A stretch of 64,000 nucleotides of DNA from Oopsacas minuta (taxonomy: Eukaryota; Porifera; Hexactinellida; Lyssacinosida; Leucopsacidae): NCBI GenBank assembly GCA_024704765.1, contig JAKMXF010000354.1:248690-312689 (forward strand). Direction: 5' to 3'. Positions 48,501 to 57,662 of the stretch are shown piece by piece (the first letter of the stretch is position 1; every line of letters starts with the position of its first letter). Below the pieces are notes generated by a model. That model was not told the DNA's origin. It searched no databases and saw nothing but the letters and a program-made list of their open reading frames with translations. The position numbers and the translations under genes were made by a program.

Positions 48501-50344
48501 AATGTACGATTCTCATCTTCAGATAGAATCAAAATAAACCTGCTATTATCCCATTTTCTAGCTCTCCCTTTACTCTGTTTATAAGAAGTTAGAGATTTTA
48601 AGCCATTAAATCTGATAACGACATCACACACAGGGATATCAAGACCTTCTTCCAATACAGACGTGCTAACCAGGAGATTACACTTCCCGTTACGGAAATT
48701 CTCAATTATTTCTTCCTGATCATTAACCCAGTTCATACCAAATGGTCCTGACTGTCCAACTATTTTCAAAGGAGAAAATTTCTGATTAACCTTCTGGTCT
48801 TCCTTCAGAACAGTAGCTAAAATAGAAGCCATACGGCGGGTCTCAACGAATATAATAATTTTAGAATTATCAGAAATTTCATTGAGGATATTAAACAGCT
48901 CTTGTAGTCTTGGAGAGAAGCTCGGCTGATGATCCAATCCCTCAAATATATCCATATCTCGTAGCTTCTGGTGAGCATATGTAACTCCTAACATCTCTGT
49001 AAGATCTAGCATCTTACATATCCTCTTCATGGATGTAACGTATTTATCAATGTCATTGTGATGTAGTTTTAATTCGTATAACATTGTAATCAGCTGACTC
49101 CTGTATTTCGCATCCTTCCAGTCAGTTTTGTTAATCAATTTCTCTTGAGAGCAGTTATTTATGCAACTAGCTAGTTGGTATAATCCTCTTTCTAGAGTTT
49201 CTGAATACTGAGTAATCATATTATTAACCGGTTCTGTGATTATATTCTTTTGAATAGAAGCGTCATCACGTTGGTACTTTTTAATAGACAGAGTATGACA
49301 TATTGGAGCGTTAAAGAAGTTCTGTTTAAACTGTTTTAGTAATTCTATAGTTATTTGAGTCTTTTTCTGTGAAGAAGGAGGAGATGCTGTTAATCCTAGC
49401 ACTCGCGGACGCGATGGTTCACATTCTCTTATTTTGTTAAGAATTGTGACGTAATTATGACTTTTGACAGCATGATGACATTCATCAAATACCACATAGC
49501 AGAAATTATGCAAACCAACTTTATTCTGAATAGCAATATATGCACCAGCTGTTGACACCAATACATCGTAATATCCCTGGTTCAATCTCACATGTTTTAA
49601 TCTAGTATTAGTCTCACTTGTCAAAGTACAGACATTCAAATGAGTGTCAATACTGATAGCTTCTCCCTGTTGGAATACTAATGGGACTCTCTCAACTATA
49701 AATAGCACCATATGGTTTGGATTAAGTTGCTTCATTCTAGCAGCAGCCATGCTTGCTACTAATGTCTTTCCATAGCCAGTAGGCAGAACCAGAATAAAGT
49801 CTCTCTGTAGTGCCTCTATATAAGCTATAGTTTGGTAATCTTTTGGAATTAAATCTGATTTTAATATGTCGTTATATTGGAAGTGAGATTCATCTTCAAT
49901 TTGTGGTAGAATTATTTCTCCGTTGGTATTTTCTGTAGAGAGTTTAATCCTCTTTGAATCACTGGTCACATTTGGTGTCCGTGTATGTCCCAAGAAGCTA
50001 TCATCATCTCTTAATACAATCTGACTGAAAGGTGCATTTTGATATACTAAACCCCAACGGGTTTTCTTGTCCAATGATTCGCCGTTTATAGTTACCTTAT
50101 CAGCTCCAAATAGCATTATTTCTTCTCTATTCGGACCAATTCCAAGTTTCTTTCCAAGGTAAGCATCGCATTTCAAACATTTTATGATAATCTTATTTTG
50201 CTTCTGCTGATCAATCGTAAATCTTTCTTCTAAGAAGGTAGCAGACTCATATCTAACCATGAGATGAACAGAATTATCTTCTTTGCGGTAGAAGCACAAG
50301 TTTTCTAGCGGAAATTCGTTCTCTTTACAAACTATACAATTCAT
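42524..50344 (-). CDS. Helicase / RNA-dependent RNA polymerase / nucleotidyltransferase fusion
   Basis: 2606 residues in one exon; the ATG at 50344 is chosen (a GTG two codons upstream is not needed). Order of parts: (1) about 1-110, Cys pairs C3/C6 and C56/C59 in a layout like the RIG-I C-terminal RNA-end-binding domain. (2) About 165-610, RIG-I/Dicer-class helicase with LPTGYGKT at about 188, DECH at 287-290, LTASPP, and motif VI QSKGRAR at about 590. (3) About 650-1800, cellular RdRP of the QDE-1/Rdp1/EGO-1 type with active site GGDLDGDEFG (DLDGD at 1472-1476). (4) About 1845-2020, Pol-beta-type nucleotidyltransferase with FGS at 1863-1865 and acids D1876, D1878 and D1952, as in Cid1/RDE-3-type terminal transferases. 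(5) About 2020-2606, unassigned. All catalytic residues look intact. It is likely to make and tail small-RNA precursors or dsRNA. The role is inferred. Confidence 0.93.
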   Translation of the reverse strand: MNCIVCKENEFPLENLCFYRKEDNSVHLMVRYESATFLEERFTIDQQKQNKIIIKCLKCDAYLGKKLGIGPNREEIMLFGADKVTINGESLDKKTRWGLVYQNAPFSQIVLRDDDSFLGHTRTPNVTSDSKRIKLSTENTNGEIILPQIEDESHFQYNDILKSDLIPKDYQTIAYIEALQRDFILVLPTGYGKTLVASMAAARMKQLNPNHMVLFIVERVPLVFQQGEAISIDTHLNVCTLTSETNTRLKHVRLNQGYYDVLVSTAGAYIAIQNKVGLHNFCYVVFDECHHAVKSHNYVTILNKIRECEPSRPRVLGLTASPPSSQKKTQITIELLKQFKQNFFNAPICHTLSIKKYQRDDASIQKNIITEPVNNMITQYSETLERGLYQLASCINNCSQEKLINKTDWKDAKYRSQLITMLYELKLHHNDIDKYVTSMKRICKMLDLTEMLGVTYAHQKLRDMDIFEGLDHQPSFSPRLQELFNILNEISDNSKIIIFVETRRMASILATVLKEDQKVNQKFSPLKIVGQSGPFGMNWVNDQEEIIENFRNGKCNLLVSTSVLEEGLDIPVCDVVIRFNGLKSLTSYKQSKGRARKWDNSRFILILSEDENRTFEEIQAQEYTVKSVLKEHHSETKFPSPFTENIIENIQKDIENTVSCSDHSQKCNILSSTECAVEFYLTGTHELFDIQDNIAKILFEKYFLKVKRIEQAACNSRWKSNGIFPFEDSLLNLGLQTQKPNIYERYKLLTVQWSFSIGNGGPEVWTRVRVPLDKEMKYQTKWTVNKISWGKFNDKHTFQVTEQLEANTFGEKGIFELSSDRTIHITIRNQADSRLTIEIPFASIFLFMLADWRENDVMLYLPLSFCPKVLSQSGEMLSCDNCSFLRFFGESPVFGISLAYKTSNWSKLWIFLHSPNTLSVPVYDSRIIECTSMETEAIILSDNSLYWDKEMQDCLWEFYVLKSIRNICLPEETIRKFTKEIYVADLSLIRALSKTFSYLLSLRCKDTTYYFFDLQSSFDKYLDTLKDYPLSSPASSHDNYCYIECAMVTPSTVIPLQSVFTQRNRLYRKFPKERFLNLAFREEHGEALKSSDVIDRVKNIIINGVTINGLNFYFLVCSGSQLRSKRAIFIHIRDGCVSETLRNMRHELMGDSIVANETKYLSRLGLFCTSDHPICDIPEANTHCLSDLFADNGLNLTDGNGKIRRSVAEKIFDNSEIVGNASLQNISAIQVRLAGLKGVFTIVDADTDTDFNSGLLHCDILYRKSMKKIEWTQSTLCLVKLGKYNDLHLNTQMMTLLTSLEDCSEQNWDPKPRLRAIYKEVLERNVRIFTDITIASTELTSHLPHNSNTAINCIDILSEPFHLSLLRCIYTFKIQNLIKKFHIPLKNGCLLMGIPDPIGILEDREVYVTFEDTSTKAPLTGRILVYKNPCLHPGDLLTPTAVDKIELHHLHNVIVFPSKGSTSLPACTGGGDLDGDEFGIIWDKDLIPPISAIFPSLNYDNVLNEYKEQLKSKEPERKNPIDTKIPLHMHDNIQTILAESYCKIISNDLLGIISHYHVAISDMKENGSRDELSIQLARLASLSVDSPKTGITPTIPDEAKVLIKEKGYPDFMEKTESTAYPSEKLLGELYQLAKSVCFETNEWQNILNYYNKQTFKQKIPHSIPLEIFQIPGHEGYMQDAKIRYFEYSNALQRIMLSFGIETEAEVILGLIIKCHPFLSADKNKVTSALITAMRYLTEEFREIFERNTPLDCYAKKAAAWYLTVYQQQQSEETTFLSFAWIMRKELCDLLAKQPNHTELDLHCSIGSTAREYIMQQSEFIHTNVNAKMCLLGKISSAINDFCIQQEKTINIPENGKVFNVEVFGSVSKFLCELESDLDISISLTNFGIDFIGKDNLAKMDIKKTRLHLLRLFVSPSLEEVALSKIEKFNLDFPIITLTMDSEMDTRSDISVDVSIESDGVLKSKYILQLYRTTGGIFFAFFWILIHWGRHIGILKCHTSPKSTGLILTAEFEALILYIYDEMLCKPETVTSDLECDNTILQSLTNLLMNAEIEKKLGLMLEEFFRRGYKITSESVNEIVYTWPIQGDPIHTISVTALNKISALLFQGWHCLAYTRNIFKLFERVQVQLTFAKRFTPFMSDRIRSSTRFYEKSWNTATGALIKIESSGRNLLLTAQGSASAIHKLATEISLMESNSALTRKYKSNSYHYILDGSTLIIMSEYSAKCRVKLSSFEQACCKQIHTNNHKSFLISAEQRVNPNWKSEGVNRIQTLLWNQLSRFPSNNKDLLKNLKFKSRFGFFYILDGPDSFQEVGDSLYLDEFEKCLVKGNRQIDSAEDKKELQTNSTISQQPSHDKSFNKIIKKTSKYNEKVLKSTTSAFCPGLPMTGTDEDIQLERTKSVYVKSLEECGFVRQVDICKSYTWRVEIQWQFSFDIRINLDDNLHVVSISERPLIWMLATIVGNRNVVDQSKTHDIRLRSESARPVQKDSDIYRLLLPDGLKSSLISINEGEIPTICERLKTKMKIIKHNQQVEYYKWKDVIAKISTGIEYCRDNFSLGRKFCELSLFHNEDEFRDAVKSENNSCRIKTVAANAVDISLRLSDAISKFI

Positions 50345-50732
50345 GGGCACCTAGCTATGAGAATAAATTATATATACAAACGTCATGATGAATTTCTCTA
50401 TTCTTGCTACCAAGGTGTTATAGAAATAAGATCGTACACACGTTACGCTACGAAACACTTTCAAATTTGTTATTAGAATCAAAATACAATTTTCCGTATA
50501 ATTATTAATTGAAAGCTATGGTACAAGGTATTTTCCCTGAACACTGGTTCTCAATCTTGCATCTAAGAATTGGGATTGCAAAGCAAGTCCAAAGAAGCCA
50601 ATTATTACGTACTCTTATAATACGAACGAATTCTGTCGTACCTTACTTACGTATTAAATTATGAATTAACTAAGCCTACTGTATTGACATTTGTTGTGTA
50701 TACTCGTATATTTATATCATAGAGAAGAGATA

Positions 50733-53700
50733 ATGGCAACAGGTTGTCTACACAAATGTTTTCCACTACATCTCCCTCCTCTATTGGAAATCAAAGAAGT
50801 GATAGAAACAGCAATGAAGCCTCAATACAAGGAGCTTAGTGTTGAAGTGTGTGACTGTCCTGATCTTACCCAGATGCCATGGGACATGGCCTGTGGTGGA
50901 CTGGGAGGGGATACAGCTACATTTCACTTTGGAGGTGTACCTTACTTACTGCCTGTACCTGACAAGAGCAAAGTCTACGACATGCAAGAGATTATAAATA
51001 TCACGGGAGTAAAGAATCCGTTTGTTATTGGACCAGGTGCTGCTTCTAGAGAACAAGTGGGAATAAATTCAGAGCTGATTGCTAACCTCAGGGTGGGGGA
51101 GGTTCCTGTCAACAAGTCACGAGCTAGTAAAATTGAGGCTGGGAACTGTAAGCTAGAGATGTATCCGAGTACAAAGACGGGTCCTATCGCAGACCTCTTC
51201 GTGAGTGAGGGAACACCTGGTCCTGTGCTCAAGATACACGCAAAACAACGACTCGGTAAATAAATAATAAAGGCCCTATTAATGAGAAGATTGTTTCAGC
51301 TCCACATGATGTCTACCTAAGCATGCGGGTCGGGCGGCAATTCATTTTAATAATCTCGTTATTTATAGGTTATCATAATACAAAGTGGCCATTTCATAGA
51401 AAATTCTATGACTCAACTTACGAGTAGAAATATGTTAATTAAGTTAAGCGTGTTAAAGGTCTGTGAAGATAAAATCACTGCTATCCCGCTAGTTAGGAAA
51501 TACATTGTGAAAAAAATGGTGGAATGATTACAATAATTCCAATAATAACAATATTCATGGTGGGGCAGATAAACTGTATTCGGGTGGTAGAGCTGAAACA
51601 AGTTTCCAACTTAACATCTCCAATAGTAGCCAGGATGATTATTGACAACTAGCACCTTGGGTTAATGCAAATAATTTTTAAGATACAATCGAGGTATCGT
51701 AAATATGAATACAACGTAGCCAGTATTGCCTCCAAAGTGAATCATCCTGTTTATTCCACAAATTCATTTCCAGATTATATGTACAAGTAATCAACTAAAA
51801 TTACCAATTATCTATGTACAAAATTTTGTTGATATGTTTATACGTTTATTTCCTACTAAGCAAAACATTAGCACATTCAACCCATTTTTTGATGTCCTGG
51901 ATATACGACATGTATTTTTACCCGAATAGATATACGTACGCTACATATATTTATTCGGGTAAATGTTTATGAATTGCATAAACGTGTATATATTTATATC
52001 GCAAGATCCATTTTGAGGCTATTACCCCAATGGGGCACACCCCTGTCTGGATATCTATCATAGAATTACAGTAGATTTAGGATATTATATAACCAATATA
52101 CCTCTAGGACAAACATCACGATATCCAATATCTGTACGTAGCAGATATAGGATATCGCGATATTTTGTCAGTTTCGATATCAATTTTATATGTAGGACAA
52201 TCCTACAACTCTCATAGAGTATTTAGCTACTTGTCCCTAGCAAGTAGAAACCAATTCAAAGTTTAAAATCTATTAAATAATACAATTGCAATTTGTTCCT
52301 TTACTAACTAGTACAGTATTGTAATATAGAAATATAACAACAATAAAGAATATATATATACAATACAGCATTCAATATACAAATATTATCAAATACGTAT
52401 ACAGTTACATCAGGTAGCAAATAGTAATATTATGTAGGGGCGGGTACCGTTGTTAAAAAGTATGCAAGTTGGTTTGGAAATAGTATTAAATTATAAAAAT
52501 GCCTTTGCTACAGAGTCAAAGTCCTCTTAAAACTCCTTGTTGCTACTGAGTCGCGGCAAGTGTGAGAAAGATATTGGTTTGGCGTGCTCGCGAATAGATC
52601 CAGCTGCGTATGATAGACTTGGTCCTAGCTGGGTGTAATCTTTCTTGGATGTAGTCTCCTTCTTAGCGTTATCAAATTCCCCGTATCCGTAATTCTTGTT
52701 TTTCACTTCAAATCGTTGTAAACTTTGAGTAAAGTCTTTCTGTGATGTCTGCATCTGTGAGTAACGTCTGCCCTCGTTATGCGATACCTTGGTCAGATCG
52801 TAGTAGGCGAAATCTTTCTTCGGCTTAGAGGAAGGTACCATTGCTTGAGGAATACAGACAGAATTGTGTCGCAGATAAGCGTCTCTACTCACTTCTAGCT
52901 TATTCTTGCTATCTAACATTTCCTTGTTACTGGACATCTTACCGCATACTATAGGATGTTCATTCATTTTGCTATTACAATCTACTTTACCTGTCTTGAA
53001 GTCATGATAGTCAATCAGTGAGGTATTGAATGGAGCTATGTGTTGCTCTTTAGTGTGGGGGAGACTACTGTGAGAGTATCCAGACAGGACACTAGTGGAC
53101 CCACTTGAGTAGGTGGAGGCAGGAGCTTTGTACTTGGGGAGAGGACGTGTCTTTGCCTTACCGTCTTGTACCCAATCGTGTAGAAGAGCCTCATCGGGTG
53201 TCATCCTGAGGTTAGGATCCCATGTGAGAGCACGTTTAATAAAGTCGATAAATCTGTGATCATCTGTTTTGAGAGCAGTGCCGAGTAGTTTGGTGCTGGG
53301 TTTACGCACCTTCCCCTTGCTGTTTGTCAGCTGTCTGGGGTTGTTACTCTCATCAAAGAACACTCTCTTCCTCTGAGCATCTTCTAGTAGAGCCATGGGA
53401 GGTACACCCATTATTTCCATGATACAAGCTAGCTGTTCGTACTCATCATTACCAGGGAATAGAGGGTAACCGGTGTGAAGTTCCGCGAGAATACAACCGA
53501 AGCTCCACATGTCAATAGGGATACCATATGCTAGACCAAGGATAACCTCAGGAGATCTGTAGAACCTGCTCTGTATGTATGTATAAATCTTCTCCTCTTC
53601 GTAACAGCTGGAGCCGAAATCTATCACTTTTATACTATACTGGTTCCTAGCTCTCAACAATATATTCTCAGGCTTGAGGTCACAGTGGATTATCCTTTCT

Positions 53701-55384
53701 CTATACAACAGCCGTAGACAGTGTAGCATTGATATAGCTAGCTTTCGAACCAAGGATAGAGAGAAACCTTGAAATTGGTTCTTCTTTATCATTTCATATA
53801 GATTGATAGAGAGCAATTCAAACACGATACACAGATGATTACGGAAGTAGAAATGCTCTAACATCTGGATTATGTTATGTGTTCCATCTTTATCTTTTCT
53901 CTTCAAATGATCTAATATTTTAACTTCCACTAGAGCTTGATGATGAAACCGCTTTTTATTCCTGATGACCTTTATCGCCACGTTTATGTGAGCACGATGA
54001 TCATATGCCTTCACTACTTGTCCGAATGAACCCTTGCCAATAGTCTCGAGGGATTCATATCTGTAAGCTATATGGTCGTTAGTTACTTTCCTGTAACTAC
54101 CGTTATCATCATCAAATCCATTATTGAATGGTTTACCAGGCTCAGCCTGTATCTTCTTAGCGTCTCCCCCGAAGAACCAGATCTCAGGATACTTCTCAAC
54201 CTCTTTCTGCTCGTAAGCACTAATCCTGTCTTTATACAGCTTGAGGACTGTAGATGGTGCGTAGGGGAGGCAGATCAAAGTATTGTCAATAGATGAGGTG
54301 GAGAGTTTGTGGAAAGGAGCGGGAGATGTTCTTAGGGGAGTAGGTTGGTGAAGTTGTGGAGCTGTTCTTCCAATCTTACAAAGGTCTGTGTCGCTAGAAG
54401 GAGATTTCTGTGATGGGAGATAAGACGGCTTAGTAGCACAGGGAAACGCTATTGCTCCCGTGCTGTTCTTGGATGGCCTGTTAGATTTCGTGGAAGGTGA
54501 TGTGTCATTTTCGATGGTTCCAGTGGATAGGAGAGGAGGCTTGTAGGATAGTGGATGTCCTCGCTGTATTTCAGGGTACTTAGACTTACTCTGAGAACTG
54601 GAGTAGCTGTTAGAGGCTACAAGTCTAGCGTCATGACTACTGCTATGTCTGTATGGAATACTAGGTCCGTAGTACGTTATTGGTGAGGATATATCTGGGG
54701 GTTTCCCGCCGATACGAACGGGAGAGATACCGCTCTTAGTCTTGTCACTGTTATTCTTGATTCTTAGGATAGAAGGGATGAAACTTCCGCCTGTTTTAGA
54801 TCCTGACTTCCCGCCTGTTTCATAGGACATAATCCTAATTGTTACAAAATAAACTCAAATTAATGAATGAATTAAAGTATAATTACATAACATTGCTTAT
54901 CAATATGTAGTTACTGAGTAGGATTAATTATATGTGCGTAGTGATAACAGTGGATGAATGGAATTCAGCATTTATGTATTGTTATACAGGTAAGGATGAC
55001 TTTATCACTGGAATAAGAAAAGCATTGACAATTCACTACGGGGATAAACCAGTTGGATTAGGCGGGGTATTTCAAATAGTAAATGGAACGGCTAGGCTGC
55101 ACATCATGTCAGAGTTTTGTGATTACCCTCTTGAAACTATGGATAAGATCAACAACTGGTTACAATTCTTTCATATGAAAGCACCTCTCATCTGTTTGAG
55201 TGCTATGGTGAGTTATGACGCAGGAGAGTTCGGGATTCGTCTGGAGCACACACATTGCTTCAGTCATCATGGAGAAGGAGGTCATTACCATTACGACACT
55301 ACCCCTGAAGAGGTTGAGTATTTGGGATATTTCAATCTGGCTAAACAAGTGTTTCAATACGACCAGCCACCTAAGTCCACCTGA
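50733..55384 (+). CDS. Ester hydrolase C11orf54-type zinc protein, two exons split by a nested gene
   Basis: Homologue of human C11orf54 (PTD012), a zinc protein with reported ester hydrolase activity. Exon 1 is 50733-51255 and exon 2 is 54990-55384, giving 305 residues (human 315). The donor at 51256 (G|GTAAAT) and acceptor before 54990 (TATACAG|) join in phase 1, rebuilding a Gly codon in the block RLGKDDFITGIRKAL, which aligns with the continuous human sequence. Neither half alone is a complete family member. The N half has VEVCDCPDLTQMPW and GGVPYLLP. The C half has the zinc-binding His cluster LEHTHCFSHHGEGGHYHYDT. The 3734-nt intron contains a complete DYRK kinase gene on the opposite strand (52527-54830). 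An upstream in-frame ATG exists at 50691 but the protein start fits 50733. Confidence 0.9.
51920..51960. repeat. Perfect 9-bp hairpin in the ester hydrolase intron
   Basis: ACCCGAATA and TATTCGGGT flank a 23-nt AT-rich loop. A second imperfect inverted pair built on GATAT words lies at about 52117-52163. The intron segment 51256-52526 otherwise shows no gene. Confidence 0.6.
52527..54830 (-). CDS. Class II DYRK protein kinase (DYRK2/3/4-like), nested in an intron
   Basis: Dual-specificity Tyr-regulated kinase: autophosphorylates a loop Tyr while folding, then phosphorylates Ser/Thr of other proteins. The single exon gives 767 residues. A Ser/Pro-rich N terminus is followed by the class II DYRK homology/NAPA region at about 188-256 (SAYEQKEVEKYPEIWFFG, GFDDDNGSY). 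The kinase domain is at about 258-555: Gly loop GKGSFGQVVKAYD, Lys287, HCDLKPEN with D384, DFG at 404-406, activation motif YTYIQSRFYRSPE with Tyr418, and WDPNLRMTP near the end. The C-terminal 200 residues are Ser/Lys-rich and unassigned. All catalytic residues are present. The gene lies wholly inside the plus-strand ester hydrolase intron, and its start codon is 159 bp from that gene's second exon, so the two are expected to share chromatin and possibly interfere. Confidence 0.95.
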   Translation of the reverse strand: MSYETGGKSGSKTGGSFIPSILRIKNNSDKTKSGISPVRIGGKPPDISSPITYYGPSIPYRHSSSHDARLVASNSYSSSQSKSKYPEIQRGHPLSYKPPLLSTGTIENDTSPSTKSNRPSKNSTGAIAFPCATKPSYLPSQKSPSSDTDLCKIGRTAPQLHQPTPLRTSPAPFHKLSTSSIDNTLICLPYAPSTVLKLYKDRISAYEQKEVEKYPEIWFFGGDAKKIQAEPGKPFNNGFDDDNGSYRKVTNDHIAYRYESLETIGKGSFGQVVKAYDHRAHINVAIKVIRNKKRFHHQALVEVKILDHLKRKDKDGTHNIIQMLEHFYFRNHLCIVFELLSINLYEMIKKNQFQGFSLSLVRKLAISMLHCLRLLYRERIIHCDLKPENILLRARNQYSIKVIDFGSSCYEEEKIYTYIQSRFYRSPEVILGLAYGIPIDMWSFGCILAELHTGYPLFPGNDEYEQLACIMEIMGVPPMALLEDAQRKRVFFDESNNPRQLTNSKGKVRKPSTKLLGTALKTDDHRFIDFIKRALTWDPNLRMTPDEALLHDWVQDGKAKTRPLPKYKAPASTYSSGSTSVLSGYSHSSLPHTKEQHIAPFNTSLIDYHDFKTGKVDCNSKMNEHPIVCGKMSSNKEMLDSKNKLEVSRDAYLRHNSVCIPQAMVPSSKPKKDFAYYDLTKVSHNEGRRYSQMQTSQKDFTQSLQRFEVKNKNYGYGEFDNAKKETTSKKDYTQLGPSLSYAAGSIREHAKPISFSHLPRLSSNKEF

Positions 55385-57662
55385 ATTACGATACGATAGT
55401 TTTATAGGACTATTCTAGATTTTTAGTACATATATATGAAACACTCTATATTTATATTTATACTCTGTATGTTATTATGAAATTAGATACATTTGTGTGG
55501 TATAAAAAGCAACATTTGGTTACATAGATATTTATGCAGTAAGGTTGAGGTTGAAGTTGAGGTTGCGGATATATTGAAATTGTTTAGAAGCAGTATTTTA
55601 CCTCATCAACCAAATTGCACGTAGACATTGTCGGTAGGCCAACATTCAATAAATTTATCACCCGTTAGGAAAAATTATAGGATGATGACAAATATAATGA
55701 TTACTTATAGAGAGAGAATGAAAATGTAGTCTCGTGATGTTTAGTGACACATTTTTGTAAAAAATACAGTACTATGTTTAACATCTAATAGCAGTTGATA
55801 GCTTTAAATAGTTTCTCCAAAATGAGCCTTCAATTGAGTTAATGAGAACTAAACATTTTTTGCCAGAGACATTAGTGAATTGAAAGGGTAACATAGACAA
55901 TTCGGAGTGATAATGTAGTTATAACAGATACATGTAGACGTATTGTGCAAGGCATAATATACAAAATATATTGAGCCACCAAATGTTGGTTCGGTTGAAA
56001 CCTGACCGACCGGACCGTCTCCTACCCCTACGGCCATGTAATACTATAATTATAAATACAGTTGAAACTGTATAACGATCATCAAGGGACTGGGCTGGTA
56101 AAATTGGCATGTACTCAATTCAAATATAGTCTGTTATATGGGCTTTAAGATTGTTGGTAACCACATTCTGCTGTAGTACTTAGTTTACGTGTAAGCAACT
56201 GACTTATCAAGAAGTTTCCGGATTTGCACATAATTTGAGATAATAAAGCATGGGTAAAGATTAGTTTGGCTCACGAAACAAGAAAATGGTCAGCAAGCAA
56301 TACATTGAGTATTATTGCATACAATTTTGTGGTCAAATTGCCATATAGTCATATAACTTAAATCACTGATATTATCTCAAACAATAAGATGGTAGATCCT
56401 TTTGTAAGTATTGAAATCATACCTGCCTTGCTGTACATATAACATTATCCTATATCCCTACAACTAGTCATTCTCATTGTTATAGGAAAAATCCAATTTG
56501 TAACAATACTTCAGTTGGAATAGTGAACTTTCTTCAAGGATTTCTGAAAATAATTCATCGTGGAAGTATTGCTAAATAGTAGGCTTCAGTGGTGAGAGCT
56601 CTATAAAGTATACCTCATTTTCTAAAAGGCTATTTCACCAAAAGAAGCAGGAGTAAACACTTGCTCAATATAATCACTTATCTGATATTATATACCAATT
56701 ATTTCTGTTTATATATTATTTGAATTCGCTTGTGTAGCCAGTGACTATTAGTCTTACCACAAGTTAATATACGAGGCCAGCGAATCAACTAAGTCTTGTT
56801 CCATTGTGTAGCTATTGAATTATTAGACAGACAATATAATAATTAAGGTTTGCTAGTTGGAAGTGGACTATCAATACCTTATAAATGTATTGATAATAAA
56901 TATATAAAATTACATTACGTAGTATTATCGTTTGCTTACAGATCTGTAAATATATTTGGTAGAGAAGCTAACTGCATAAATATACGTGAATTGGGAAATA
57001 AATTATCAAATTCGCCATTTCTTTCGAATAATGATAATTGCGATATTTCACAATTTCCTGCGAATATTGAATAGTATTATGCCATAAATTTAATAATAAT
57101 ATACATGTAGAAAGCATATCGTGTAACTTAAGGAGAATTTGTAGGAATCAATTATGATAATTTCATATCGTTTAATTATTGCTCGGTTAACGTGCACAAA
57201 TTGAGTGATTTATAATATTTAAGTCGAATTATCATGCCAAACCACTTCGGCTTAATAGCAAGCTTGTTAAGTAATTATCAAACTATAATAAACTATTATC
57301 AAATGGTTACTATTGTTTACGAATCAATGTTAACAATATTACATTTTTGGTTATAATTTCAAGATAAATAGATAGTAAAATTATTAATTTGTCTGGTCCA
57401 ACCTCTTGGTATATGTCCTAGACAACCTACATGAGTGTAATATGTAGGAGGATGTGATTACATCCAACTCATGTTGTGTAATGTATACAGCACAGATGCA
57501 AACGGGCCCACTCAAATTACAATCTACTTATACCAAACAAGTTTATCCCCTATATGAGAGAACACTTATTGTAAATATTGCTTAGTAACTTCGTTCTCAT
57601 TTTAATTATGTAAACAAATTACCATATATGTATTTCGAATATATCAACATAAATTTAAGCGA
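55385..57662. other. 2.3-kb intergenic spacer, nothing supported
   Basis: AT-rich sequence between the convergent 3' ends of the ester hydrolase and the ASPP-like gene. There is a short GAGGTTGAGGTTG-like run at about 55546-55566. Open frames are all under 80 codons with no domain. I see no tRNA and no clear transposon ends. Confidence 0.5.

Noticed and set aside
50691-51263. Ester hydrolase N half as a complete truncated gene
   Set aside because: The frame ends in intron sequence just after a GT donor, and the missing half lies at 54990-55384 in matching phase.
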